Shown here: piece by piece, positions 40,669 through 49,319 of the stretch
How the letters are laid out: every line of letters begins with the position of its first letter
Numbering within the stretch: the stretch's first letter is position 1
Origin: Aggregatilinea lenta
GTDB taxonomy: Bacteria; Chloroflexota; Anaerolineae; Aggregatilineales; Aggregatilineaceae
Direction of reading: 5' to 3'
Assembly (NCBI RefSeq): GCF_003569045.1
Contig: NZ_BFCB01000002.1
Span: 1,717,506 to 1,781,505 of the forward strand
DNA length: 64,000 bases
The notes under the pieces: generated by a model
Told to the model about the DNA's origin: nothing
Database searches by the model: none
What the model saw: only the letters and a program-made list of their open reading frames with translations
Translations under genes and position numbers: made by a program

Positions 40669-41523
40669 ATGCGAATCGAGATTCTGGGATCGGGCGGCGC
40701 GCTGACGACGCCGCGCGTCGGCTGCCAGTGCCCCGTCTGCGTCGAGGCGCGGGCCAAAGGCGTGCCCTACAGCCGGAGCGGGCCGAGCACGTTTGTGCAC
40801 GGCCCGGACCTGCTCATCGACACGCCGGAAGAAATCAAGGATCAGCTCAACCGCTCGCAGGTGACGTCCATCGGCGCGTGCATCTACTCGCACTGGCATC
40901 CCGATCACACCGCAGGCCGCCGCGTGTGGGAGTCTGCCAACGCCGATCCGACCCACTACCCGCCCCGCCACCGGAGCACCGATATCTACCTGCCGGAGCA
41001 GGTCGCGCAGGACTTCCGCACGTGGCTTGGATCGTGGGAACAGTATGCCTACATGCAGCACCTGGGCCTCGTGAACGTAATCGAGCTAAGCGATGGCGAC
41101 ACGGTGACACTGAACGGCACGACGATCCGGCCCTTCCGGCTGGCGGAAGACTACGTGTACGCCTTCCTGCTCGAAGCGGGCGGCCAGCGCGTGCTGATCG
41201 CCCCCGACGAGTTGAACGGGTGGGTCCCGCCGGACTTCGTGCAGGGGGTCGATCTGGCGATCATCCCGATGGGACTGGCCGAGTTCCACCCGCTGACCGG
41301 TGAGCGGCTGTTCACCGAAAATCACCCGCTGATGCAGCGCGAGGCGACGTACGTCGAAACGCTGGAGATGGTGCGCCAGCTCAAGGCCGGGCGTGTGATC
41401 ATGACCCACATCGAAGAAACAACGCAAATGGGTTACGACGACCTGCTCACGCTCGAAGATCGGCTGCGTGCGGACGGGTTCAATATCACGTTCGCATATG
41501 ACACGATGATGATCGAGGTGTAA
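40669..41523 (+). CDS. Metallo-beta-lactamase-fold hydrolase, PhnP-like
   Basis: A 284-residue metallohydrolase with the double-metal motif SHWHPDHTAG (about residues 75-84) and a later THIEE. An N-terminal Cys cluster, GCQCPVCVEARAKG (about 19-32), is characteristic of the PhnP/lipoyl-associated branch that binds zinc. It would hydrolyse a phosphodiester or similar ester; no phn genes are near. It starts 22 bases after ridA and ends 3 bases before the response-regulator gene. Confidence 0.84.
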   Translation: MRIEILGSGGALTTPRVGCQCPVCVEARAKGVPYSRSGPSTFVHGPDLLIDTPEEIKDQLNRSQVTSIGACIYSHWHPDHTAGRRVWESANADPTHYPPRHRSTDIYLPEQVAQDFRTWLGSWEQYAYMQHLGLVNVIELSDGDTVTLNGTTIRPFRLAEDYVYAFLLEAGGQRVLIAPDELNGWVPPDFVQGVDLAIIPMGLAEFHPLTGERLFTENHPLMQREATYVETLEMVRQLKAGRVIMTHIEETTQMGYDDLLTLEDRLRADGFNITFAYDTMMIEV

Positions 41524-41526
41524 GGC

Positions 41527-42210
41527 ATGGCGGGCGAACTCATTTTGCTGGTGGACGACGAGCGCAACATCATCGAGCTGGCGAGCCTGTACCTCAAACA
41601 GGACGGCTACCGCGTGATCAGCGCCGAGGACGGCGTGGAAGCGCTGCAGCGCGCGGAGCAGGATCAGCCCGCGCTGATGGTGCTGGACCTGATGCTGCCC
41701 AAGCTGGACGGCTGGGAGGTGTGCAAACAGGTGCGCGCCGCCTCCGATCTGCCGATCCTGATGCTGACCGCCCGCGACGACGATATCGACAAGATCGTCG
41801 GGCTGGAACTGGGCGCGGACGACTACCTGACCAAGCCGTTCAACCCGCGCGAGCTGGTTGCGCGCATCAAGGCGATTTTGCGCCGCACGGAGCCGCGCCG
41901 CGCCGAAGGCGACGACAAGCCGCTGCGCATGGGCAACGTCAGCATCGACCCGGCGGGGCGCACCGTGCTGGTGGGCGGCAAGCCCGTCGATCTGCGCGCC
42001 AAGGAGTTCGACCTGCTGCTGGCCCTGGCCGAAAACCAGGGCATCGTGCTCACGCGCGAAAAGCTGCTCGACCTCGTGTGGGGCTTCGACTTTTACGGCC
42101 AGACACGCACGGTGGACGTGCACGTCGCGCACCTGCGCAGCAAGCTGGCCGGGGGCACGATCGAGATCGAAACCGTCTGGGGTGTGGGCTACAAGTTCAA
42201 CCTGCTGTGA
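41527..42210 (+). CDS. OmpR/PhoB-family response regulator
   Basis: A 227-residue DNA-binding response regulator. The receiver (1-117) has LLVDDERN, phosphoacceptor Asp in LMVLDLMLPKLDGWE, Thr in LMLTARDDD and Lys in DDYLTKPFNPRE. The C-terminal winged helix contains LRAKEFDLLLALAENQGIVL and TRTVDVHVAHLRSKL. It is followed by a sensor kinase gene and forms a two-component pair with it. The regulated genes are unknown. It starts immediately after the PhnP-like gene, so the three may share a transcript. Confidence 0.94.
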   Translation: MAGELILLVDDERNIIELASLYLKQDGYRVISAEDGVEALQRAEQDQPALMVLDLMLPKLDGWEVCKQVRAASDLPILMLTARDDDIDKIVGLELGADDYLTKPFNPRELVARIKAILRRTEPRRAEGDDKPLRMGNVSIDPAGRTVLVGGKPVDLRAKEFDLLLALAENQGIVLTREKLLDLVWGFDFYGQTRTVDVHVAHLRSKLAGGTIEIETVWGVGYKFNLL

Positions 42211-42300
42211 AGCAGCGCCAATCTGTAATCGAGATTTTACAGTTGCGCAGCACATTGATAACGAGCGGGGCGTAAGGTAGGGTCGAGGGTGAAGGACTAC

Positions 42301-43773
42301 ATGCTCCACTCACTGCGAACACGCTTACTTGCCTCCTACGTCGCCATCCTGCTGGTCATGCTGTGTCTGATCGGCTTTGTGCTGCTGCTGTTCCTACGGA
42401 CGCGCCCGCTGCCCACCGACACCCTGATCCGCGACCTGACCGGCACGCTGCTCGACGTGCGCGTGACGGAAATCGTGCGGCTGGAAGGGCGGATGAACAA
42501 CAGCGTGACGGCGGAGGTCAGCACGCTGCTGAGCAGCGAGGCCGCCGCGCGTGACTTCCGGCTGATGGTCGTCAGCGAGGATAATAGGGTCGAGTTCGAC
42601 TCGGACGAGACGCTCGACGCTGGCGCGATGCTGACCGAATTGGAGCGCGAGCCGCTGGTCCGCCCTACCGCTAGCCGCACGGCCGCGATCTACCAGGGGC
42701 GCTTCCTCAACCCTGACGGCACGGAATGGATCTACGTCGCGCAGCCGCTGCGCCCCGTGCTCGTGCAGCGCACCAACACGCTGCTGCTGGTCGTGGCGAC
42801 GCCCGTGCCGCGTCCCTCACTGCGATCCGTGTTCCAGACCTTCGGCGAAACATTCTTCCGCCCGCTGGCGCGCGCCGGGCTGCTGGGGCTGCTGGTGGCG
42901 ATCGGTCTCTCGGCGCTGATCGCGCGCTCCGTCGCGCGACCGCTCCAACGCATGAGCAAGGCCGCCGAGCACATCGCGGACGGCGACCTGACGCAGCGCG
43001 TACCGGTCAATGGGCCGCACGAGGTCCGCATGCTGGCGCAGTCGTTCAACGAGATGACCGAGCAGGTCGCCGCGACGCAAGAAGTCCAGCGCGACTTCCT
43101 CGCCAACGTCTCGCACGACCTGCGCACGCCGCTGACCAGCATCCAGGGCTTCTCGCAGGCCATCGCAGAAGGCGTCGCGTCCGATCCCGAAGCGGCCCAG
43201 CACGCCGCGCAGATCATCCACGACGAGGCTGGGCGGCTGCACCGCATGGTTGAGAGCCTGCTCGATCTGGCGCGCATCGAATCGGGCCAGATGGAACTCC
43301 AGCACCGATCGCTGTGGCTGGGCGACGTGCTGCACGCCGTGGCGGAGAGCATCTCCATGCGCGCGCGGGATAAGGGCGTGCAGCTCGACGCGCAGATCCC
43401 GCCCACCCTGCCGCGCGTGGCCGGGGATGGCGACCGGCTGGCGCAGGTCTTCACGAACCTGCTCGACAACGCGATCCGGCACACGCCCGCCGGGGGCCGC
43501 GTGACGCTCGACGCCACGGCCACCGCCGACGCGCTGATCGTGACCGTGCGCGACACAGGCGAAGGTATCCCGGCGGCAGAGCTGTCGCGCATCTTCGAGC
43601 GCTTCTATCAGGTGGACAAAAGCCGCCAGCGCGGGCGGCGCACCGGCTCCGGTCTGGGGTTGGCGATCAGCCAGCAGATCGTGGAGGCGCACGGCGGGCG
43701 GATCGAGGTCGCCAGCGTCGAGGGGTCGGGCACGACGTTCACCGTGCGCCTGCCGCGCCTGCCGGAGGAATAA
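42301..43773 (+). CDS. Sensor histidine kinase (HAMP-HisKA-HATPase)
   Basis: A 490-residue membrane kinase. A first transmembrane helix (about 10-32, ASYVAILLVMLCLIGFVLLL) precedes an extracytoplasmic sensing region of about 140 residues. A second helix (about 199-215) leads to HAMP (ARPLQRMSKAAEHIADGDLT), then HisKA with LANVSHDLRTPLTSIQGF. The ATPase domain has N box TNLLDNAIRHTPAGG, G1 VRDTGEGIP and G2 TGSGLGLAI. I use ATG 42301 with AAGGA 4 bases upstream; GTG 42289 adds four residues. It pairs with the response regulator. Confidence 0.92.
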   Translation: MLHSLRTRLLASYVAILLVMLCLIGFVLLLFLRTRPLPTDTLIRDLTGTLLDVRVTEIVRLEGRMNNSVTAEVSTLLSSEAAARDFRLMVVSEDNRVEFDSDETLDAGAMLTELEREPLVRPTASRTAAIYQGRFLNPDGTEWIYVAQPLRPVLVQRTNTLLLVVATPVPRPSLRSVFQTFGETFFRPLARAGLLGLLVAIGLSALIARSVARPLQRMSKAAEHIADGDLTQRVPVNGPHEVRMLAQSFNEMTEQVAATQEVQRDFLANVSHDLRTPLTSIQGFSQAIAEGVASDPEAAQHAAQIIHDEAGRLHRMVESLLDLARIESGQMELQHRSLWLGDVLHAVAESISMRARDKGVQLDAQIPPTLPRVAGDGDRLAQVFTNLLDNAIRHTPAGGRVTLDATATADALIVTVRDTGEGIPAAELSRIFERFYQVDKSRQRGRRTGSGLGLAISQQIVEAHGGRIEVASVEGSGTTFTVRLPRLPEE

Positions 43774-43841
43774 AAGCGTCCCTTTCTTTCGGAAAGGAAA
43801 GGGCCCCAAAGAAAGCCATAAAACAAAGTCGGAAGTATCGG

Positions 43842-43869
43842 GTAGGGGCAATTCATGAATTGCCCCTAC
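43842..43869. repeat. Perfect 28-base family B palindrome
   Basis: GTAGGGGCAATTCA followed by TGAATTGCCCCTAC. It lies between the convergent kinase and M24-peptidase genes. A G/A-rich hairpin with GTCCCTTTCTTTCGGAAAGG just after the kinase stop (43778-43804) may end that transcript. Confidence 0.82.
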
Positions 43870-43902
43870 GATCATTTACCCTCGTGTTTTAAGGAACCGG
43901 AA

Positions 43903-45006
43903 TTACACCCCAATCCGCCGCAGCTCGCGCGGGAATGTCGTCAGGCTCTCCGCGCCGTCGGCAGTCACCACAACGTCGTCCTCGATGCGCACGCCGAACT
44001 CGCCCGGCAGGTAGATGCCCGGCTCGACGGTGAAGACCATACCCGGCTCCAGGATCTGCGTGTTGCCCTCGACCATGTTCGGGCCTTCATGCGCTTCCAT
44101 CCCCAGGCCGTGCCCGGTCCGGTGCGTGAAGTACTTGCCATATCCCGCATCTTCAATCGCCTTACGCGCCGCGCGATCCACTTCCTGCGCCGCGAGGCCG
44201 GGTTTGGCGACCCGCCGCCCGGCCTCGTTCGCCGCGCGCACCGCCTCGTAGACCTCGATAAATTTCGCCGATGGCTCGCCCACGATAAACGTACGCGTGA
44301 TGTCGGACACGTAGCCACGCGCACTGGTCCCATAGTCGAACAGCAGCACGTCGCCCTCCTTCAGCACGCGATCGCCGGGATCGGCGTGCGGCAGAGCGGC
44401 GTTGGGGCCGATCAGCGCGTACGGCTCGAAGGGATGCTTGCCGCCACCGCGCTTGAGCTGCTCGACGATGAGCTGCCCGGTGATCGCGCGCTCGGTCAGG
44501 CCGGGCCGCACCCACTCGATCACGGCTTGCAGCGCGTCCTGGCTGATCGCGATCGCTGCGCGCAGCCCGGCGAGGTCGTCCGCGTCCTTGCGCAGCCGCA
44601 GGTTTGCGAGGTCTTTACCTGCCAGCACGAGGTTCACGCCAGGGAAATAACGTTCGATCAGCGACGATTCGAGCATGCGAATGCGCAGCTCCTCGACGCC
44701 GATGCGCTTGCCGTTCAGGTCGAGCGATCGCGCCGCCGCCTCAAATGCGCCCGCATACCCGTCCGTGTCGGTCCAGGTGAAGATCTCAGTCTTGAGCGGG
44801 ATCTCCGAGAAGCGCTCCTGTTCCAAAAACGGCAAGATCGCCACCGGGTCGCGGCCCGGCACGAAGAACACGATCAGCGGGCGCTCCATCAGGTGAAAGT
44901 CCTGCCCGGTGATGTAAAACAGGTTCGACCCGGGGATCAGCACCATGCCGTCCAGCCCGGCCTGCTCGATGATGTCGTACAGCTTTTGAACGCGGGAATC
45001 TGCCAT
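43903..45006 (-). CDS. M24-family aminopeptidase (Xaa-Pro type)
   Basis: A 367-residue metallopeptidase of the pita-bread fold, Xaa-Pro aminopeptidase branch. The N-terminal creatinase-like domain (about 1-115) contains GMVLIPGSNLFYITGQDFHL. Dinuclear-metal ligands are Asp in LLFDYGTSARG, Asp in VSDITRTF, His in RTGHGLGMEAHEGP, Glu in FTVEPGIYLPG and Glu in VRIEDDVVV. It releases N-terminal residues before proline. Start ATG 45006; GGAG is about 11 bases upstream. It is transcribed convergently with the kinase. Confidence 0.93.
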   Translation of the reverse strand: MADSRVQKLYDIIEQAGLDGMVLIPGSNLFYITGQDFHLMERPLIVFFVPGRDPVAILPFLEQERFSEIPLKTEIFTWTDTDGYAGAFEAAARSLDLNGKRIGVEELRIRMLESSLIERYFPGVNLVLAGKDLANLRLRKDADDLAGLRAAIAISQDALQAVIEWVRPGLTERAITGQLIVEQLKRGGGKHPFEPYALIGPNAALPHADPGDRVLKEGDVLLFDYGTSARGYVSDITRTFIVGEPSAKFIEVYEAVRAANEAGRRVAKPGLAAQEVDRAARKAIEDAGYGKYFTHRTGHGLGMEAHEGPNMVEGNTQILEPGMVFTVEPGIYLPGEFGVRIEDDVVVTADGAESLTTFPRELRRIGV

Positions 45007-45110
45007 CGCGCGACGTGCTCCAATCGCTTGCTGCTGCCACAAAACCACGGATTCCCCTAGAGCCTAGAACCGCAGAGGCCGGATGTCAAGGGACTGGAAG
45101 GCAGCAAGCT

Positions 45111-45118
45111 GCTATAAT
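45111..45118 (+). promoter_or_regulatory. Extended -10 promoter for the YtxH-like gene
   Basis: TGCTATAAT, with a perfect TATAAT at 45113-45118, lies 40 bases before the ATG. It is in the divergent gap with the M24 gene. Confidence 0.55.
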
Positions 45119-45158
45119 CAAGGACATATTCAACAACCGGGTCGGGAGGAGCACGATT

Positions 45159-45416
45159 ATGCAGCGATTACTGGCATTTGCGGGTGGCATTTTGAGCGGG
45201 GCGACAGTCGGAACCCTGGTGGCACTGCTGTTCACGCCCGCGTCGGGTGACGAAATGCGCGACGACATCGAGCGCCGCAAACAGAACGCGATCATGGCCG
45301 GACGCGCCGCCGCCAACGCCAAGCGCGCGGAGTTGGAAGCAGAGCTAGCCGCGCTGACGAAATCACCGCTGGCGGGCGAGACCGGCGCGACGGTGCCCGC
45401 CACGATCCGGCGGTGA
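45159..45416 (+). CDS. YtxH-like small membrane-anchored protein
   Basis: An 85-residue protein with a Gly-rich hydrophobic N-terminus (FAGGILSGATVGTLVALLFT) directly followed by PASGDEMRDDIERRK and a charged helix. This is the pattern of YtxH/gas-vesicle GvpP-like proteins with the G-xx-G-xx-ALLFTPxSG motif. The function is unknown; some members are stress-induced. GGGAGGA lies 8 bases before ATG 45159. It has its own promoter and is followed by a terminator. Confidence 0.75.
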   Translation: MQRLLAFAGGILSGATVGTLVALLFTPASGDEMRDDIERRKQNAIMAGRAAANAKRAELEAELAALTKSPLAGETGATVPATIRR

Positions 45417-45460
45417 GAAAAGCAGTTTTTAGTCGTTAGTTTGAAGTTGTTAGTTCAAGC

Positions 45461-45494
45461 AAAAAAACCGTCGCGTAAATGCGGCGGTTTTTCG
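45461..45494. terminator. Bidirectional-looking terminator hairpin
   Basis: A-rich arm AAAACCGTCGC, loop GTAAAT, then GCGGCGGTTTTT (to about 45492). The stem is flanked by A-run and T-run, so it could terminate in both directions. It closes the YtxH-like transcript and precedes the A+T-rich gene. Confidence 0.72.
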
Positions 45495-45565
45495 TGTAAG
45501 ACAGAAACCAGTCCTGTTGTTGGCAAGACCTCCCCTGCCCTTCTTCAGCACCAATTGAAAAGGTC

Positions 45566-45571
45566 TATAAT
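45566..45571 (+). promoter_or_regulatory. TATAAT box before the A+T-rich gene
   Basis: GGTCTATAATACG carries a perfect -10 hexamer 28 bases before the ATG. The ribosome site is an unusual run of G (AAGGGGGGGG) 4 bases before the start. Confidence 0.5.
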
Positions 45572-45598
45572 ACGTTTGACTAAACAAGGGGGGGGATT

Positions 45599-47029
45599 AT
45601 GGCAATCTCTGTCAGCGATTATCTAGGCATTGACGCGGAAGAATTCGCCCAAACCGGAGCCTTTGACGCCATTTTAGATGTGGATGCAAAACTTTTTATT
45701 GATCCGCACTTACTCAAGGATACCTCTGCGCCCGAACTCCAAGGCTCCTATGGAAAAGTCCGCCACCGCTTTATTGAGATTCTCAAATTGCTTGAAGCCT
45801 CAAAGAAGCCGGGAGACAAAGCTTGGCGCGAAGCAGCCCATCGATTTAGATTTCCCGAAGTTCAGGGCTTATGTATTGGGTATTCAGCGCAATCCACATC
45901 GGGTAGTGGCATGGGAGAAGGCATTCGGCATCAGCTACTCACTACGGCTAAACTCATCGTGGATTCGGGTATTCGAGACCCCGAAATGTTCGAACTAATG
46001 GGCCTTTTTGAGGAGGGAGTGGGCGCTGATCGGATCAGCGATATGCTTGCAAGAATAATCCTTGAAGATTTGTTGACCTACTCTGAACGAATATTTAGCG
46101 AATTTGGAGTTACACGTACCAGAGAGATTAAACACGGTGATAAGCAGTTCAGTCTACCATCCAACCCATTCAACCGCTGGCCGATAATTCTTGTGCCTAT
46201 GGATATCCTCAGGGACTTACCTCAGATATTCGAGCTTAGCGATATCAGCGACGTGATTGATACTAATTGGACTCTGCGGCAACGACTAAATCAGGTAATC
46301 GGTATAAGTTGGCGTGATGCTCGCAAGCTCAAGAAGCGAGACTATAAAGACATCCTTCTTCACGAGCCAGAAATTCTCAGTCATCTAATTGTAGAATACC
46401 GCCAACTCCCAACTCAAAAGTACAGTTTTGACTCTGACCCAGCTGGACAGTTTCTTTGGTACAGGACAACTCGACGATATGCCAATCAGTATCCTTTAGA
46501 CCTCAAGCTTGTCTCCTTCCCTAAACCAGAACAAGTTTTAACAGTAGTTCTTGCCATCTGTAATCAATTTAAGCAACTGATCGAAAACAACGGCTTGCAT
46601 ACTTTGTTGTATCGGGATGATGCCTGTCTTGATCCCAAAAGAGAAGAGGCAGCTCAAAAAGTCTTCTTAGGTATAGCGGACGCATATTGCAAAGCCAATA
46701 ATCTAGACCTGAGTCCCGAAATAAATAGTGGTCGTGGATATGTGGATTTCAAAATAAGCCGCGGATATAGCAGTCGAGTTATTGTCGAGACTAAGCTAAC
46801 TACCAACCAAAACTTGCTTCATGGCTATCAGAAGCAAATTGGCGAATATCAAAAAGCCGAACAGACTAATTATGCGGTTTATCTTGTAATTGATGTTGAG
46901 GGAGGACCCAAAAAACGTCTGGAAGAGTTCTCTGCCTATATTGAAACCTCTAGAGCAGAGAATGAGCAAACCCCAGAAGTGCTAATTGTCTATGGACGAA
47001 GGAAACCATCAGCCAGCCATTTTCATTAG
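45599..47029 (+). CDS. A+T-rich hypothetical protein with C-terminal PD-(D/E)XK-like nuclease signature
   Basis: A 476-residue soluble protein whose base composition and codon use are visibly far more A+T-rich than its neighbours. The N-terminus (ISVSDYLGIDAEEFAQTGAF, then LFIDPHLL) matches an uncharacterised family I cannot name. The C-terminal part has a PD-(D/E)XK-like pattern: Asp383 in GYVDFKIS, then Glu397-x-Lys399 in VIVETKLT. A helix with Gln-rich YQKQIGEYQKAEQ and strand YAVYLVIDV follows. This suggests a DNA or RNA endonuclease, possibly anti-phage. No partner gene is present, and no transposase or repeat flanks it beyond the terminator. The function is an inference. Confidence 0.72.
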   Translation: MAISVSDYLGIDAEEFAQTGAFDAILDVDAKLFIDPHLLKDTSAPELQGSYGKVRHRFIEILKLLEASKKPGDKAWREAAHRFRFPEVQGLCIGYSAQSTSGSGMGEGIRHQLLTTAKLIVDSGIRDPEMFELMGLFEEGVGADRISDMLARIILEDLLTYSERIFSEFGVTRTREIKHGDKQFSLPSNPFNRWPIILVPMDILRDLPQIFELSDISDVIDTNWTLRQRLNQVIGISWRDARKLKKRDYKDILLHEPEILSHLIVEYRQLPTQKYSFDSDPAGQFLWYRTTRRYANQYPLDLKLVSFPKPEQVLTVVLAICNQFKQLIENNGLHTLLYRDDACLDPKREEAAQKVFLGIADAYCKANNLDLSPEINSGRGYVDFKISRGYSSRVIVETKLTTNQNLLHGYQKQIGEYQKAEQTNYAVYLVIDVEGGPKKRLEEFSAYIETSRAENEQTPEVLIVYGRRKPSASHFH

Positions 47030-47079
47030 GATTCTTTACTTTAGTTGCACTTTTCAGTCCATATCAGGAACTGTGAAAC

Positions 47080-47107
47080 GTAGGGGCAATTCGTGAACTG
47101 CCCCTAC
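47080..47107. repeat. Family B palindrome after the A+T-rich gene
   Basis: GTAGGGGCAATTCGTGAACT then GCCCCTAC, nearly perfect (one mismatch pair in the core). The G+C-rich host sequence resumes here, marking the right boundary of the A+T-rich insertion. Confidence 0.8.
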
Positions 47108-47133
47108 GACACGTCACCCAAACAGATGCGCCC

Positions 47134-49044
47134 CTACTCCACTGCCGTCAGCGTATAGCTGTAGTCGGCAGGCTCGGTCGTGACCGGGGCCAGCCCGGCG
47201 ATCACGATCACCGTCTGGCCGTCCGGCGCGAGGGGAATGTCCCACTCGCCCTGCGTGCCGTCTTCCGGCCCCAGCAGCCGCGTGACCGGCGTATCGCTGC
47301 CCGGCGCGACCACTTCCACCAGGAAGGTCTGCGGCAGGCGGTTGTTCATCAGAATCCAGCCCTCGCTGGTCCAGCCGCCGTCGCCGCTCTCGAAGTCCTC
47401 GCTGTAGTCCAGTTCTGGCACGCTCACATCGTCGATGATCAGGCCCGGCTGCGTCACGGCGTCGTCGGTGATGTACTCGAAGCGCACCAGGATCGGCTGC
47501 CCGGCGTAAGACGTCAGGTCCAGCGACTCCTGCACCCAGTCCCCGCTCTGGCCGGTGTAGCCGGGGCCGTAGCTGTTGCCGTGCGGATCGTCGGTGGTGG
47601 TCAGCGGTGTTTCGAGCGGCGTCCAGGTCGCGCCGTCGTCGGTGGACACCATCACGTATCCAAAATCCCAACCCTCTTCGATCCAGTACCACGTCCAGTA
47701 ATTCAGCGTAGCGCTGTCTACGTTCGTCAGGTCGAAGGCGCGCGTCAGGCGGCTGTCGCTCTCGTCGGCACGGTTGGACCACCACATCATCTCGCCACTG
47801 TGCGCGTCCGCCGGGACCAGTGACGCGGTTTCGCTGCCGTCAAACGCAAAGTGGAACGTCTCCGTGCCGTTGTTGGGCAGCGCGAGGTAATCTGGCCCCC
47901 ACTGCGGCGCAGACGCTTCAAACCACACGTCGCTGAGCGCCAACGTCTCGGTGATGCTGGCTTTGGGCAGATCCATCATTTCGCTGAAGGTATAGGCATA
48001 ACGCCCGTCGCCCACGGAGGCGTCCTGGATCAGATTCGTCGCCAGCCAATCCCCGAACAGAGCGACCAGTGTCACCGGCTCGCCCGTGGTCGGATCGGTC
48101 GCGCCGATGGCGGCCAGCGTCTCGTCCACGCTTTCCAGCCCGTTCTTCGCGTCGCTGACGAGCGTGGTGGTCGCTTCTTCGCCGTAGCGCTCGTAGAAGT
48201 ACGCCAGGAAGGCGAACGCCGCGCCGTAATGCAGGCCGCGATCGTCATCTTCCGGCCACGTGTTGAGCTGGAGATTCGGGGATTGCAGGAAGTCCGGCGT
48301 AAAGTCGCTCGCGCCGTACCCCGCGATCATCGCCGCCAGTTCCGACAGGCCCTCGTTTAGCCACGTATCTTCGTTGGCGTCCACGTTCCAGTGCACCATG
48401 TGCTGAAACTCATGCGCCAGTACGCCCTCGTAGTATGGCGTGCCAATGGCCCACTCCATCGTGTCCAGGTTGACGAAGAACATCTCGTGCTCGTTGGACC
48501 CTGCCACCGCCTCGGTCGGGTACTCGCTCTCGCTGCCGTAATACGCCGCGACCCAGCTACCCAGGTTGCGCGCGTGCAGGATATACAGGTGCGGATCGCC
48601 GTCGATGCCGGGGAACCACTCGGAGCCGAACACCTCGATCACCTTCGGGCGGATCGTCTCCTCGAACGTGTCCGCCGAGCGCTGTACAGCCGCCAGATTC
48701 GGGTCGTAGCCTTCCTCGAAGAACATGTAAATGTGCTCGGTGGCGTAGACCAGCCGTGCGTCGATCTCGAACTGGTAGTCCTGGTCCAGGTTGTCTGCCG
48801 AGAAGGTCAGCACGTCACCGACCTGCAATTCCGGTGCGGACGTGGGCGGTTCGGGGATGTCCGTCACACCCAGCAGGCGCTCGGCCAGATCCACACGGTC
48901 ACGCGCGGGGATCACGGTGTCTTCGAGCTGGCGCAGCGTCTCCTCGTCACCGTCCGCATGCGCGAACGGCGCGGACAGCGGCAGCGCGAGTGCAACCAGC
49001 AGCAGGAGGGTCAGCAAGCGGGAAACGCGGTGGGGTTTGCTCAT
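47134..49044 (-). CDS. Secreted zinc metallopeptidase, immune-inhibitor-A-like
   Basis: A 636-residue secreted protein. The signal peptide spans about 1-30 (RLLTLLLLVALALPLSAPFA, cleavage after HA). The peptidase domain has GVLAHEFQHMVHWN (HExxH) followed by TWLNEGLSELAAM, giving the third ligand Glu; the zinc site resembles immune inhibitor A/M6-like peptidases. The C-terminal part (about 400-636) contains beta-sandwich domains with SATLNYWTWYWIEEGWDFGY and QPGLIIDDVSVPELDYSEDF, as in MAM/immune-inhibitor domains. Start ATG 49044 has GAGG 6 bases upstream. It probably degrades extracellular protein. Confidence 0.85.
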   Translation of the reverse strand: MSKPHRVSRLLTLLLLVALALPLSAPFAHADGDEETLRQLEDTVIPARDRVDLAERLLGVTDIPEPPTSAPELQVGDVLTFSADNLDQDYQFEIDARLVYATEHIYMFFEEGYDPNLAAVQRSADTFEETIRPKVIEVFGSEWFPGIDGDPHLYILHARNLGSWVAAYYGSESEYPTEAVAGSNEHEMFFVNLDTMEWAIGTPYYEGVLAHEFQHMVHWNVDANEDTWLNEGLSELAAMIAGYGASDFTPDFLQSPNLQLNTWPEDDDRGLHYGAAFAFLAYFYERYGEEATTTLVSDAKNGLESVDETLAAIGATDPTTGEPVTLVALFGDWLATNLIQDASVGDGRYAYTFSEMMDLPKASITETLALSDVWFEASAPQWGPDYLALPNNGTETFHFAFDGSETASLVPADAHSGEMMWWSNRADESDSRLTRAFDLTNVDSATLNYWTWYWIEEGWDFGYVMVSTDDGATWTPLETPLTTTDDPHGNSYGPGYTGQSGDWVQESLDLTSYAGQPILVRFEYITDDAVTQPGLIIDDVSVPELDYSEDFESGDGGWTSEGWILMNNRLPQTFLVEVVAPGSDTPVTRLLGPEDGTQGEWDIPLAPDGQTVIVIAGLAPVTTEPADYSYTLTAVE

Positions 49045-49319
49045 CGTCAACCTCGTCGGGGTCTATAACGAATCGTCCTCGTGCCAGATTATACGGTTGA
49101 CTATACCGGTTTCCCTCAAAAACGCTGAATTTATTAACCGGGCGTTCATCCTGGCTGTCCGTTTCGCCCGAAAACGGCGCTGCTCCGGGGCGGAACGAAC
49201 CAATTCTCCGCTCAAGGGACGGCAGGCGATTGCACTTTCCGTACAAGGACGTCAGCCCTCAAATACGGTATGATCCGCCACGCGAGTTCAAATAGGAAAT
49301 CACGCAAAGGAAGTCCCTC

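Noticed and set aside
41086-42309. A 407-codon antisense frame over the response-regulator gene
   Set aside because: The complementary strand encodes a full OmpR-type protein; the antisense product resembles no family and has no ribosome site.
43774-43840. Possible strong terminator after the sensor kinase
   Set aside because: A G/A-rich hairpin is visible but with no T-run; only mentioned with the adjacent repeat.
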